Shown here piece after piece: positions 1 to 8,141 of a stretch of DNA of 64,000 nt; within the stretch, counting starts at the first letter, position 1; every line of letters starts with the position of its first letter. A program made the position numbers and the translations under genes. This stretch comes from Ectothiorhodospira lacustris (GTDB lineage Bacteria > Pseudomonadota > Gammaproteobacteria > Ectothiorhodospirales > Ectothiorhodospiraceae). Location of the stretch: the NCBI RefSeq assembly GCF_022227845.1, contig NZ_JAJNQN010000001.1, positions 124,001-188,000 on the forward strand, read 5' to 3'. Below the pieces are notes generated by a model. The model had not been told where the DNA came from. It saw nothing but the letters and a program-made list of their open reading frames with translations, and made no database searches.

Positions 1-99
1 AGGGACATGGCGGATATACCACGTGATGCGCCATTACGGCAGGTACGCGCCGATGATAACCGATTCTGCCTACAATACCCGCCCAGCCATGGTTCGACC

Positions 100-127
100 T
101 TGACTCTCTTGGCACAGAACCTACACT
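100..127 (+). promoter_or_regulatory. Candidate sigma-70 promoter for the sigma-54 activator gene
   Basis: TTGACT at 100-105 and TACACT at 122-127 are separated by 16 bp, a reasonable -35/-10 pair. They lie about 30 bp before the start codon at 157. A GAGG ribosome-binding site (147-150) follows at good spacing. Nothing else is recognisable in bases 1-99. Confidence 0.4.
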
Positions 128-156
128 CGGTAAAAGGTTGATCTCCGAGGTGGGTC

Positions 157-1194
157 ATGGCGGCTGCATGTCATGTCGATCCGGCCGACCGGTTCCGGCA
201 CCTTCATCTGGTGGGAGACTCACCCCCCTTTCGCAATTTGCTGAGGGCGATGGAGCAGGTAATGCGTTCGGACATACCGGTCCTGATCCAGGGGGAGACA
301 GGAACCGGCAAGGAACTGGTTGCCCGTGCCCTGCATTACCTTGGGCCGCGCAGGGGCGCGGGATTCATCCCCATGAATTGCGGCGCCCTGCCAACCGATC
401 TAGTGGAATCCGAACTCTTTGGTCACGAACGGGGCGCCTTCACCGGCGCACATCAACGTCAGCCGGGGCTGGTGGAACTGGCTCACCATGGAACCTTGTT
501 CCTAGACGAAGTCGACGCCCTGGACTTGCGCGCTCAGGTCAGTTTGCTGCGCTTTCTGCAAAACCAGGAATACCGCTTGGTGGGTGGACGGGAATTTCGC
601 CACGCGGACGTCAGGATCATCGCCGCCGGCAATCGCTCTCTGAGTGGCCAGATCCAGGCTCATCAGTTCAGGGAAGACCTGTACTACCGGCTCAACCTGC
701 TCACCCTATGCGTTCCTCCCCTGCGCGAGCGGGGTGACGACATCCTGCTTCTGGCAAATTATTTCCTCACCCATTTTGACGCCCAATACGAGCGACCCAG
801 CCGCGGCATTACCCCTGAGGGCATCGAGTGGCTCAAGGGTCATACATGGCCCGGCAACGTGCGGGAACTGGAAAACGCCATGCATCGGGCCAGCCTGCTG
901 TGCCATGAGGGTCCGATTCATATTGAAGCCTTGTGCTTCAGCAACCCGACGGCACCACCCGCCGGAGCCGCAATGCTGAGCACAAGCAATGGCAACCTGA
1001 TGTCCTTCACCCAAGCCAAAAAACAGGCAATCGATCGCTTTGAAAAAGGCTATCTGCGGGACATGCTGCAGCAGGCGGGGGGCAACGTCACCCTGGCGGC
1101 GAGAATGGCAGGCAAGGAGCGACGAGCGTTTGGCAAACTGCTCAAGAAACACGGCATCTGCGGTGACCGGGTCAAGATTGCCCCAGTGGGTTAA
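157..1194 (+). CDS. Orphan sigma-54-dependent transcriptional activator (AAA+ enhancer-binding protein)
   Basis: This 345-residue protein is a bacterial enhancer-binding protein that uses ATP hydrolysis to open sigma-54 RNA polymerase promoters. Seen in sequence: Walker A GETGTGKE (46-53), the sigma-54-contacting GAFTGA loop (93-98), Walker B TLFLDEVD (113-120), the sensor II/arginine region REDLYYRLN (about 172-180), and a C-terminal Fis-type helix-turn-helix (about 305-335). The AAA+ domain begins almost at the N-terminus, so there is no receiver, GAF or PAS input domain. Activity is therefore probably set by expression level or a partner protein. GAGG lies 6 bases before the ATG. A candidate sigma-54 promoter about 520 bp downstream of its stop codon, in front of the oxygenase operon, is the obvious target (inference). 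Confidence 0.9.
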   Translation: MAAACHVDPADRFRHLHLVGDSPPFRNLLRAMEQVMRSDIPVLIQGETGTGKELVARALHYLGPRRGAGFIPMNCGALPTDLVESELFGHERGAFTGAHQRQPGLVELAHHGTLFLDEVDALDLRAQVSLLRFLQNQEYRLVGGREFRHADVRIIAAGNRSLSGQIQAHQFREDLYYRLNLLTLCVPPLRERGDDILLLANYFLTHFDAQYERPSRGITPEGIEWLKGHTWPGNVRELENAMHRASLLCHEGPIHIEALCFSNPTAPPAGAAMLSTSNGNLMSFTQAKKQAIDRFEKGYLRDMLQQAGGNVTLAARMAGKERRAFGKLLKKHGICGDRVKIAPVG

Positions 1195-1323
1195 GTTCGA
1201 CCCGAGGGCTGACCGACCTGCGCGCTTCCTGGCACCCAGCTCTCCCACAGGATCAAGGCCAGGCGGAAGCTGGTGTGGCTGTTGCTTGATATCAAAGCCC
1301 ATGCCCCCGAGAGGACTGCCCCC

Positions 1324-1587
1324 TTGAACTCATCAAGCCGTCTCTCACCCCAACTCATTGCAAAAGTCATAGAAAACTACCTGGCAGCCCATCCGGGGGC
1401 CGCCGACAACCTCCAGGGCATCATCAGCTGCTGGCTGCCACCGGAGTATCGTCATGTCTCTCCGGAGGTGGCGGAACAAGCCGTGGACATGCTCTGCAAC
1501 CGGGGCATTCTCAGGGCCGAGCCACACCTCGCCGGACAAGTGGTGTTTCGCAGACCCCCGCGGGACCCGACAGACGATACCTCCTGA
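1324..1587 (+). CDS. Small uncharacterised protein (87 aa)
   Basis: I do not recognise the family. The reading frame is open from a GTG at 1273, but the best start is TTG at 1324, which follows GAGAGG by 9 bases. The predicted protein looks like one small helical, perhaps winged-helix, domain: an N-terminal helix (LSPQLIAKVIENYLAAH), a short central segment containing SCWLPPEYR, a second helix (EVAEQAVDMLCNRGIL), and a basic, polar tail. It sits between the sigma-54 activator and the oxygenase operon on the same strand. It could be a small regulator or accessory protein, but nothing in the sequence proves a role. Confidence 0.55.
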   Translation: MNSSSRLSPQLIAKVIENYLAAHPGAADNLQGIISCWLPPEYRHVSPEVAEQAVDMLCNRGILRAEPHLAGQVVFRRPPRDPTDDTS

Positions 1588-1628
1588 TGGATCAAAACCC
1601 TCCTGCCCTCCCTCTCCGCATCCATTGT

Positions 1629-1647
1629 GCAACCGGGACAAAGTTGC
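1629..1647. promoter_or_regulatory. Inverted repeat, possible upstream activating sequence
   Basis: GCAAC (1629-1633) and GTTGC (1643-1647) are inverted around 9 bases. They lie about 70-85 bp upstream of the -24/-12 element, where enhancer sites for sigma-54 activators normally occur. The arms are short, so chance is possible. Confidence 0.25.
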
Positions 1648-1713
1648 CCCACCCCCCTGAACATCGATCCCATACCCAAACCAACCACATGATCTAAAAA
1701 GGTTTAAAAATTC

Positions 1714-1729
1714 CGGCCTGAAATTTGCT
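1714..1729 (+). promoter_or_regulatory. Candidate sigma-54 (-24/-12) promoter of the oxygenase operon
   Basis: The sequence CGGCCTGAAATTTGCT has GG at 1715-1716 and GC at 1727-1728, exactly 10 bases apart. It matches the TTGCW half of the -12 element fully and part of the -24 element. It precedes the fatty-acid oxygenase gene and lies downstream of an orphan sigma-54 activator gene, which makes the match more credible. Confidence 0.5.
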
Positions 1730-1786
1730 TTTCCCCTTTGGACGCGGCACCAGGGTCATCGACCAACTCCGGATCGGTCCGACTGG

Positions 1787-1806
1787 ATTCCCGCATTCGC
1801 GGGAAT
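1787..1806. repeat. REP-like inverted repeat
   Basis: ATTCCCGC and GCGGGAAT (8-bp perfect arms) flank a 4-base loop. This is the dRS3/REP-type hairpin that recurs at 36.3-36.46 kb and 51.87-51.94 kb. Here it lies in the untranslated leader of the oxygenase operon. Confidence 0.7.
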
Positions 1807-1911
1807 GACGAGGGAGTGACGCGGGAATAACGCGGGAATAACTTGTTCAGAACATCCTTGACTAAGCCGCACACTTGGATCAACCGTCATCCCCCACATG
1901 GAGGGCGAGCG

Positions 1912-3783
1912 ATGCGCCGAGGATCATCATTTGAAGCTCCCTGGTACGACCGATTGCTGGGTAAGTTGACCACCCGCCTGGCCCGCCGTCGACCCTGGTT
2001 TCGCTGGCCGTTCTTCATCGCCATGGCGATGATCGTGGGCCACCGGGTCAATCTCCGGCAGCACAACCTCACCGACACGCAGACTGTCCCGTCCCCGGCG
2101 CCCCCCAACCAGGATTTCGATGTGCGTGGAATGCGAACGGCAGATGGCAGCTACAACGACATGAGCGAGCCGTGGATGGGCATGGCCGGCACCCGATTCG
2201 GACGCAACATGCCCCCCGAAGCCGCCTTTGGTGAAGTCCCTCCCCGGCTCTACGAACCCAGCCCGCGACTGATCAGCAACAAGCTGCTGGCGCGGCGCGA
2301 GTTCATCCCGGTCCCCCACCTCAATGTGCTGGCCGCCGCCTGGATTCAGTTCATGGTCCACGACTGGCTCAGCCACGGCCCCAACAACAAGGACGAACCC
2401 CCTCACGACATCCCCCTTCCCGAGGGGGATGACTGGCCGGAGGGGAAGATGACGGTGCTGCGCGCCCACGCCGATGACCGAAACCCCCAGGACCAGGGAC
2501 TCCCGGACGCCTATACCAACGTGGAGACAAGCTGGTGGGATGCCTCCCAGATCTACGGCTCTTCGCTGGAGCGCCAGCGAGAGGTACGCACCGATCCCAC
2601 CACCGGCGCCGTCCTGGAAGACGGCAAGCTGGGCGTGCAAGCCAACGGCGCCCTGCCCATCGAAGGCAAGACCCAGCACGGCAAGCCCAGCAAGGATCTG
2701 GAACTGGCCGGCGTCAACGGTAACTGGTGGGTCGGTTTGTCGGTCCTGCACCGTCTGTTTGTCCACGAACACAATGCCATCGTGGACCGACTGCGCATCG
2801 ATCACCCGGACGCCACCGGAGAATGGCTGTTCCAGAAGGCCCGCCTGGTCAATGCCGCCCTGCTGGCCAAGATCCACACCGTAGAATGGACAACGGCGTT
2901 GATGAATTCCCCGGAAGGCCGCATGGCCATGCGGGGCAACTTCTGGGGTCTGCTGGGCGAACAGTACCATCGCGCCTTCGGTCGCGTCGGGCGGGGCGAA
3001 GTCCTGTCCGGGATCCCCGGCTCCCCTGCCGACCACCACGGCGCCGCCTACGCCATGACCGAGGAATTCGCCGCCGTCTACCGACTTCACTCGCTGATGC
3101 CGGATGAGTACTCGTTTCGCAGACGTGAAGACGACCAGGAACTGCTCCACGCGGACCTGACAGGTGTTTCCGGCGGCGAGGTCACGCAGATCTACCGGCA
3201 GGTGGGCTTTGACGACGTGGTGTATTCCCTATGCACCAGTCACCCCGGCGCCCTGGTCCTGCACAATTACCCCAACGGGCTGCGCCGCATCGCCCACACA
3301 GGGACCAAGGGCGTGTTTCTGGACCTGGCGGCCATCGACGTGCTGCGGGACCGGGAACACGGGGTACCGCGTTACTGCGAATTCCGGCGCCACATCGAAT
3401 GCCATGCCCCTCGCAGCTTTCAGGAACTGACAGACAACCCCCATTGGCAGCGGGAGCTTCAGGAAGTCTATCCCAGCGTGGAAGACGTGGATCTGCTGGT
3501 GGGTACACTGGCGGAGAGTCAATGCCAGGCACACGGCACACCACCGGGCTTCGGCTTCTCCGACACCGCCTTTCGCATTTTCATCCTCATGGCCTCGCGG
3601 CGGCTCAAGAGTGACCGGTTCTTCACCGACGATTTTCGCCCGGAGGTTTATACGCCCGCAGGCTTCGACTGGATCAGGGACAACTCCCTGCGCACCGTCA
3701 TCGCCCGCCACTGTCCGCAACTCAGGGGGCATTTTGCCGATGTACGCAACGTGTTCTTTCCCTGGGCCAAGACGGGGGATTAG
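1912..3783 (+). CDS. Alpha-dioxygenase-type heme fatty-acid oxygenase (animal heme peroxidase superfamily)
   Basis: This family, which includes plant alpha-dioxygenases, cyclooxygenases and linoleate diol synthases, uses a tyrosyl radical to oxygenate fatty acids. Alpha-dioxygenases make 2-hydroperoxy fatty acids that decay to the aldehyde one carbon shorter. With the ATG at 1912 (623 aa; GGAGG 7 bases upstream), the distal heme motif is WIQFMVHDW with His150. The segments LFVHEHNAIVDRL and LLAKIHTVEWT follow. EEFAAVYRLHSLMPD then carries the catalytic Tyr390 and proximal His393, laid out as in cyclooxygenase Tyr385/His388. The segment between them resembles plant alpha-dioxygenase more than mammalian peroxidases. 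A longer TTG-started form (1843) is less likely. It is the first gene of a tightly spaced five-gene operon. The exact product is inferred. Confidence 0.85.
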   Translation: MRRGSSFEAPWYDRLLGKLTTRLARRRPWFRWPFFIAMAMIVGHRVNLRQHNLTDTQTVPSPAPPNQDFDVRGMRTADGSYNDMSEPWMGMAGTRFGRNMPPEAAFGEVPPRLYEPSPRLISNKLLARREFIPVPHLNVLAAAWIQFMVHDWLSHGPNNKDEPPHDIPLPEGDDWPEGKMTVLRAHADDRNPQDQGLPDAYTNVETSWWDASQIYGSSLERQREVRTDPTTGAVLEDGKLGVQANGALPIEGKTQHGKPSKDLELAGVNGNWWVGLSVLHRLFVHEHNAIVDRLRIDHPDATGEWLFQKARLVNAALLAKIHTVEWTTALMNSPEGRMAMRGNFWGLLGEQYHRAFGRVGRGEVLSGIPGSPADHHGAAYAMTEEFAAVYRLHSLMPDEYSFRRREDDQELLHADLTGVSGGEVTQIYRQVGFDDVVYSLCTSHPGALVLHNYPNGLRRIAHTGTKGVFLDLAAIDVLRDREHGVPRYCEFRRHIECHAPRSFQELTDNPHWQRELQEVYPSVEDVDLLVGTLAESQCQAHGTPPGFGFSDTAFRIFILMASRRLKSDRFFTDDFRPEVYTPAGFDWIRDNSLRTVIARHCPQLRGHFADVRNVFFPWAKTGD

Positions 3784-3786
3784 ACC

Positions 3787-4680
3787 ATGGCCCGCCGCCT
3801 GAAGCTGGCTGGTCTGATCGACCTGCTCTGGGTGGAGCAACCCCGGGAAATCCTGGAACTGGCTCAGGATCGCCGGCTGGACCGTGAATTCCTGCCCCAG
3901 GGTCCCTGGCTCAATCGACTGCTTGCTCGAGGGATTCGCCGGCATCTGCAACTGGACGGCCAGCCCTTGCCCCCGCTGGCTCCCATCGGCGACGAACGCC
4001 CCAATGCCGCCCAGATCACACTGGCCCAAAGCCTGGAAGGGCCGCCCTGTTCCCAGGCAGACCTGGAGGCACTGGCCGCCTATGTTGCCCGGGGCAACAC
4101 CCTGGATGGACCCGGAGTACTGGTGCAGGGGATCGTTGGAAGGCTATTCAACGGCGACTACCGGGCAGACCCGCAAAGCTACCGGGATGCCTGTCTGCTG
4201 GACACGGCGGCTCGCACCCTCAACCCCTGGCGCCAATGGCGCTGGCGGCGTAGCGGCGACGTGGATCAGGCACGCGCCCGACTGGCGGAAAAGGTAGACA
4301 GGGACCCCGTGGCCCTGCATGCCACCGCCATCGCGGTACATAACCTGGTCGCGGCCCTGGAACGGATGCGGCGACTCGCCATGGAACGCCCCCGCACCCT
4401 CGCGCACATCACGCCCGCCGCCGCAGCCTCCCGCTGCCTGGCGGCACCGGGGACGGTGCTGCGCCAGGCCAGAACTCACGGCAACCACGCGGTAGGGTCG
4501 TTCGCCCCCGGCACCCTGATACTGTTTCGGCTTGAGACGGCCAGGGCACGCAGCCTACGCCATGACGTGGCCTTCCTTACCCACACCTGGAGCCGCTGTC
4601 CCGCAGCGGCCTGGGCGCCCCGGCTGCTGTCCGAAGCCTGGCGCAAGGCGGGGAAAATGATGCCCGCGCAAGGAGGATGA
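3787..4680 (+). CDS. Unknown protein, possibly a short cytochrome P450-like partner of the oxygenase
   Basis: This 297-residue soluble protein starts 3 bp after the oxygenase stop, so the two are surely co-expressed. I cannot assign a family with confidence. The N-terminal 60 residues (a helix with EQPREILELAQDRRL) and a C-terminal stretch (VLRQARTHGNHAVGSFAPGT) resemble parts of cytochrome P450 sheets and helices. SRCPAAAWAPRLL (Cys271-Pro) resembles the heme-thiolate segment CPG-A-LA. The protein is about 100 residues shorter than a normal P450 and lacks the FGxGxHxC glycine pattern. It may be a reduced P450, as in fungal Ppo enzymes that fuse a heme oxygenase to a P450, or something unrelated. 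The gene is real by position and codon use; the function is open. Confidence 0.6.
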   Translation: MARRLKLAGLIDLLWVEQPREILELAQDRRLDREFLPQGPWLNRLLARGIRRHLQLDGQPLPPLAPIGDERPNAAQITLAQSLEGPPCSQADLEALAAYVARGNTLDGPGVLVQGIVGRLFNGDYRADPQSYRDACLLDTAARTLNPWRQWRWRRSGDVDQARARLAEKVDRDPVALHATAIAVHNLVAALERMRRLAMERPRTLAHITPAAAASRCLAAPGTVLRQARTHGNHAVGSFAPGTLILFRLETARARSLRHDVAFLTHTWSRCPAAAWAPRLLSEAWRKAGKMMPAQGG

Positions 4681-4684
4681 AGAC

Positions 4685-6049
4685 ATGACCACGGACCCGA
4701 CACCGCCCGAGCAGGATCCGATCTTCACCCCGCTGGTCTTTCGTAACCTGACACTGAAAAACCGGATTCTACGTTCCAACATCTCGGGACGCTTCGACAA
4801 TGAAGACGGCTCCCTGACCCAGACCCGGATCAACTGGGAATGCCGCTTCGCCCAGGGCGGCGTGGGCGCGATCCTCTCATCCTATGTACCGGTGGCCATG
4901 CACGGCAGGATCATCGCCGGCTATGCCACCATCCACCGCAACGACTTCATCCCCCTGTGGACCCGCCTGGGGGAAGCGGTGCATCGCCACGACTGCCGGT
5001 TCATTCTCCAGCTGAGTCATTCGGGGCGACAGATGGACCTCCCCGGCATCCACAACCAGCACCGCCCTGCCCCCAGCCCCACCCACCGCAAGGAACCCCT
5101 GCACGGATTTCTCTGCCGCGCCATGGGCGAGGGTGAGATCCAACGCCTGGTGGACGCCTTCGCCCAGGGGGCCTGGCGCGCCCGGGAGGCGGGACTGGAC
5201 GGTGTCGAACTGCATGCCGCCAACGGCTACCTGTTCACCCAGTTCCTCAGCTCGGCCATCAACGATCGCACCGATCGGTACGGTGGCTCGCTCACCAACC
5301 GGGCAAGATTCCTGCTCGAGGTGATCGAGGCCATCCGTCAGCGTGTGGGGCGCGACTTCCATCTTCAGGTCAAATTGAGCGCCATCGACCACAACCAGGT
5401 GCTGCCCTGGGAGAAACCCGGCAATACCCTGGCCGACACGATCCAGGTGGCCCGATGGTGCGAGGCCACCGGCGCCGACGCCATTCACGTGTCCACCGGC
5501 GCCATGTTCCCGCACCCGCTGAACCCACCCGGCGAACTCCCCCTGGAGACCCTGGCGGTGACCTACGACGCCATGATTTCCGCCGGGGTCAACGGCTTTC
5601 GCAACTACCTGCTGTTCCGCTACCCGCTGCTGCGGCCCCTGTTCCGCTGGTTATGGCACCGCATGCAGCGGGGCCTGCCCATCGAAGGCGTGAGTCTGGA
5701 CGAAGCCCGGGCCATCAAGCGGGCCGTGAGTATCCCCGTCATCACCACCGGGGGTTACCAGAGCGCCGACTTCGTGCGCGCCGCCCTGAGCGAGGGCGCC
5801 TGTGACGGCGTCGCCATCGCCCGCTCCCTGGTGGCCAATCCCGACCTGGTGCAGCAATGGCGAGCCGGCCGGAATCTCCCGGAACGCCCCTGCACCTACT
5901 GCAACAAATGCCTCACCAACGCCCCCAAGAACCCCATGGGCTGCTACGAGCAGGCACGGTATCCCAGCCGCGAGGCCATGATCGAAGAGATCATGAGCAT
6001 CTATCGCACCCGGGCCGAGTTGCGCATCCCCGAAGCGGAGGGTCACTGA
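4685..6049 (+). CDS. Old Yellow Enzyme / 2,4-dienoyl-CoA reductase-family NADH:flavin oxidoreductase
   Basis: This 454-residue FMN TIM-barrel enzyme would reduce activated C=C bonds. FMN-binding features include LILQLSHSGRQ-like strand 107-116 and the HAANGYLFTQF motif at 177-187 with the substrate-site His177. The family signature NDRTDRYGGSLTNRARF (193-209) and PVITTGGY (351-358) follow. C-terminal cysteines 403, 406, 409 and 420 resemble the [4Fe-4S] ligands of the dienoyl-CoA reductase branch, but the separate C-terminal FAD/NADPH domain is missing. It starts 4 bp after the preceding stop. In plants this superfamily reduces oxylipin enones, so a role acting on oxygenase products is attractive but inferred. 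Confidence 0.85.
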   Translation: MTTDPTPPEQDPIFTPLVFRNLTLKNRILRSNISGRFDNEDGSLTQTRINWECRFAQGGVGAILSSYVPVAMHGRIIAGYATIHRNDFIPLWTRLGEAVHRHDCRFILQLSHSGRQMDLPGIHNQHRPAPSPTHRKEPLHGFLCRAMGEGEIQRLVDAFAQGAWRAREAGLDGVELHAANGYLFTQFLSSAINDRTDRYGGSLTNRARFLLEVIEAIRQRVGRDFHLQVKLSAIDHNQVLPWEKPGNTLADTIQVARWCEATGADAIHVSTGAMFPHPLNPPGELPLETLAVTYDAMISAGVNGFRNYLLFRYPLLRPLFRWLWHRMQRGLPIEGVSLDEARAIKRAVSIPVITTGGYQSADFVRAALSEGACDGVAIARSLVANPDLVQQWRAGRNLPERPCTYCNKCLTNAPKNPMGCYEQARYPSREAMIEEIMSIYRTRAELRIPEAEGH

Positions 6050-6050
6050 C

Positions 6051-7661
6051 ATGGCTGCGGATACGCATCTCACGGCCGTCGAGGCGGCCCGTGCACAACG
6101 CCGCTGGTGGACCCTGCCGCTGACAGCGATACTCATCATCGCCCTGGTGATCGGGATGATCGTCCTGATGGTGGGCACCGTGGCGCTGATACGCTATACC
6201 GGCGAATCCACCCCCCACTACCGTTCGGACCTAGCACACTTTCACTATGGCTCCATCGGTGCCGAGCGCAGCAGCGGCATTCCCGTGCGGGTCTGGAAGA
6301 CCCTGCCTGTCCTGTTCCCCGACACCTTCGAACCGGCCCTATCCCAAGGAGACGGGGCCTATGCCGCGTTCGGCTTCCTCTACGAATACGATCGGCGTGG
6401 CCGCCCGGCGGACCTGCCCATCGGCCTCTCCCAACGTCGCGTCAACGGCGTGAATCTGGTCTGGTTCAACTGCTCGGTCTGCCACACCGGCACCTGGCGT
6501 GCCCCCGGACCCGGCACCCCGGACATCTTCACACCCACCGGGGAAAGACACCGGGTCAGCGGCATGCCCTCCAACAACCTGGATCTGCACCGATTCATCG
6601 GCTTTCTCGGCGAAATCGCCGCCGATGAGCGCCTGGCCCCCGATCAGCTGCTACCCGCGCTGGAAGAGACCACCGGGCCACTGGGCAGGCTGGAGCAACT
6701 GATATGGCGCCTGGTGGTCCTGCCCCGTTTACGGGAAGGGCTCCTCATGCAGGCCGAGCGGCTTGGCCCCATGATGGCCGGGCAACCCGCCTGGGGACCG
6801 GGCCGGGTCGATACCTTCAACCCCTACAAGCTCATTCAACTGAACCAGACCTGGGCTGAACTGAGCCCCGAAGAGCGCATCGGCATGGCCGACTTCCCCT
6901 CCATCTTTCTTCAAGGTCCCCGGGAAGGCATGCACCTGCACTGGGATGGCAACAATCCCAGTCTGCGTGAACGCAACCTCTCCGCTGCGGTGGGCGCCGG
7001 TCTTGATCTGACCATCGCCACGGACGCAGACCACCGGGCCATCCGGCGCGTGGCCCACTGGCTCAAAGACCTGGAACCACCCCCAAGCCCACTCCCCGGG
7101 CTGATGCCCGAGCCTGCATCCTCGCAGTTGCTGGAACACGGCAAGTCGCTGTACATGGCGCACTGCGCCGCCTGTCATGGCCATCAGGGCGACCGGGGCT
7201 ATGTCTTTGAAGGGGATCGTCTGGGACAAGTGGAACCCATTGAGGTGGTGGGGACCGATCGCGCCCGTCTGGACTCCTACACGGAATCCTTCCGGCAGGC
7301 CCAGCGCAAATACCTGGGATTTCAGGATTTCGTGAAGACCCAGGGATACGCGAATCACCCCCTGGATGGCCTCTGGCTGCGCGGACCGTTTCTGCATAAC
7401 GGCTCGGTCCCCACCCTGTATCACCTGCTGCTGCCCCCGGAACAGCGCCCTACCACCTTCCTGCGGGGCAGCGACATCATGGACCCGGAGCGGGTGGGAT
7501 TCGTCTCCCCCCCCTGTGATCCGGGTGAACCGGACCCGCCCGGGTTTTTCTGCTTCGATACACGCCTGCCGGGTAACGGCAACGGCGGTCATGACTATGC
7601 CACCGCCAGTCTCACTGCCGCCCAGCGGGCGGCGCTGCTGGCCTACCTGAGAACTTTCTGA
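6051..7661 (+). CDS. Membrane-anchored diheme cytochrome c (peroxidase/RoxA-like superfamily)
   Basis: The 536-residue protein has one N-terminal membrane segment (about 22-48) and a periplasmic body with two c-type heme motifs, CSVCH at 141-145 and CAACH at 372-376. The motif LRGPFLHNGSVPTLYHLL near residue 440 and the following RPTTFLRG-x-DPERVGF are typical of the cytochrome c peroxidase/MauG/RoxA diheme superfamily. Such enzymes either reduce peroxides or use a high-valent heme for oxidations such as rubber cleavage. It begins 1 bp after the flavin enzyme stop. In this operon it could reduce or further oxidise lipid hydroperoxides, or carry electrons; which of these is unknown. Confidence 0.85.
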   Translation: MAADTHLTAVEAARAQRRWWTLPLTAILIIALVIGMIVLMVGTVALIRYTGESTPHYRSDLAHFHYGSIGAERSSGIPVRVWKTLPVLFPDTFEPALSQGDGAYAAFGFLYEYDRRGRPADLPIGLSQRRVNGVNLVWFNCSVCHTGTWRAPGPGTPDIFTPTGERHRVSGMPSNNLDLHRFIGFLGEIAADERLAPDQLLPALEETTGPLGRLEQLIWRLVVLPRLREGLLMQAERLGPMMAGQPAWGPGRVDTFNPYKLIQLNQTWAELSPEERIGMADFPSIFLQGPREGMHLHWDGNNPSLRERNLSAAVGAGLDLTIATDADHRAIRRVAHWLKDLEPPPSPLPGLMPEPASSQLLEHGKSLYMAHCAACHGHQGDRGYVFEGDRLGQVEPIEVVGTDRARLDSYTESFRQAQRKYLGFQDFVKTQGYANHPLDGLWLRGPFLHNGSVPTLYHLLLPPEQRPTTFLRGSDIMDPERVGFVSPPCDPGEPDPPGFFCFDTRLPGNGNGGHDYATASLTAAQRAALLAYLRTF

Positions 7662-7678
7662 CGCGGAGGGCTGCGATC

Positions 7679-8122
7679 ATGGATCACACCTTGAATCTGG
7701 GCTGGACACAGGCACGGACCCATTCCCTGGAAAAGCGCTACCGGCAGATACTGGGCATTAACCTGCTCCTGCTGGTCCTGGTCGGTCTGTGGGCGATTCT
7801 GGCCCCTGCCTCCCTGGCACAGGCCGCCGGCCTGCCACTGGAAGAGACGATGCACATGTTTCGTGCCTGGGGCGGCATGGTGCTGCTGGCAGTGCTGCTC
7901 TACCTGCCCGGCTGGCTGCAACCGCTGAGAACTCGGTGGCCCAACATGATGGGTATACTGGGGCGATTCGGCATGGGGACACTGTTCCTTCTCATGGCCC
8001 TGTTCGGCGGTGCCGCCCTGCGCGGGTTGCTATGGTTTGCGCTGTTCGACCTGATCTTCGCCACGGCCCTGGCAATCCTCTATTTCCGCCTTGCCGAAGC
8101 GGAACTGATGTCCCGACCTTGA
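7679..8122 (+). CDS. Small four-helix membrane protein
   Basis: This 147-residue protein has about four hydrophobic segments: ILGINLLLLVLVGLWAIL (about 24-41), GGMVLLAVLLYLPGWL (about 64-79), FGMGTLFLLMALFGGAAL (about 97-114) and LLWFALFDLIFATALAILYF (about 116-135). I do not recognise a family beyond a general likeness to small DUF/DoxX-type inner-membrane proteins. It is the last gene of the oxygenase operon, 17 bp after the cytochrome gene, so it may help anchor or serve that redox system. Its stop faces the converging diguanylate cyclase gene 20 bp away. Confidence 0.7.
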   Translation: MDHTLNLGWTQARTHSLEKRYRQILGINLLLLVLVGLWAILAPASLAQAAGLPLEETMHMFRAWGGMVLLAVLLYLPGWLQPLRTRWPNMMGILGRFGMGTLFLLMALFGGAALRGLLWFALFDLIFATALAILYFRLAEAELMSRP

Positions 8123-8141
8123 GGGCTTAGACTGTTTTCTC

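Noticed and set aside
106-127. Sigma-54 promoter before the activator gene (TTGGCAC seen)
   Set aside because: The -12 GC element is absent at the required spacing.
1843-1911. TTG start of the oxygenase 69 bp upstream
   Set aside because: No ribosome site there; ATG 1912 has GGAGG at good spacing.
1927-3150. Long antisense frame across the oxygenase gene
   Set aside because: It is the shadow of a high-G+C gene, with no recognisable domain or ribosome site. The same applies to long antisense frames across iorA, paaK, mrpA and mrpD.
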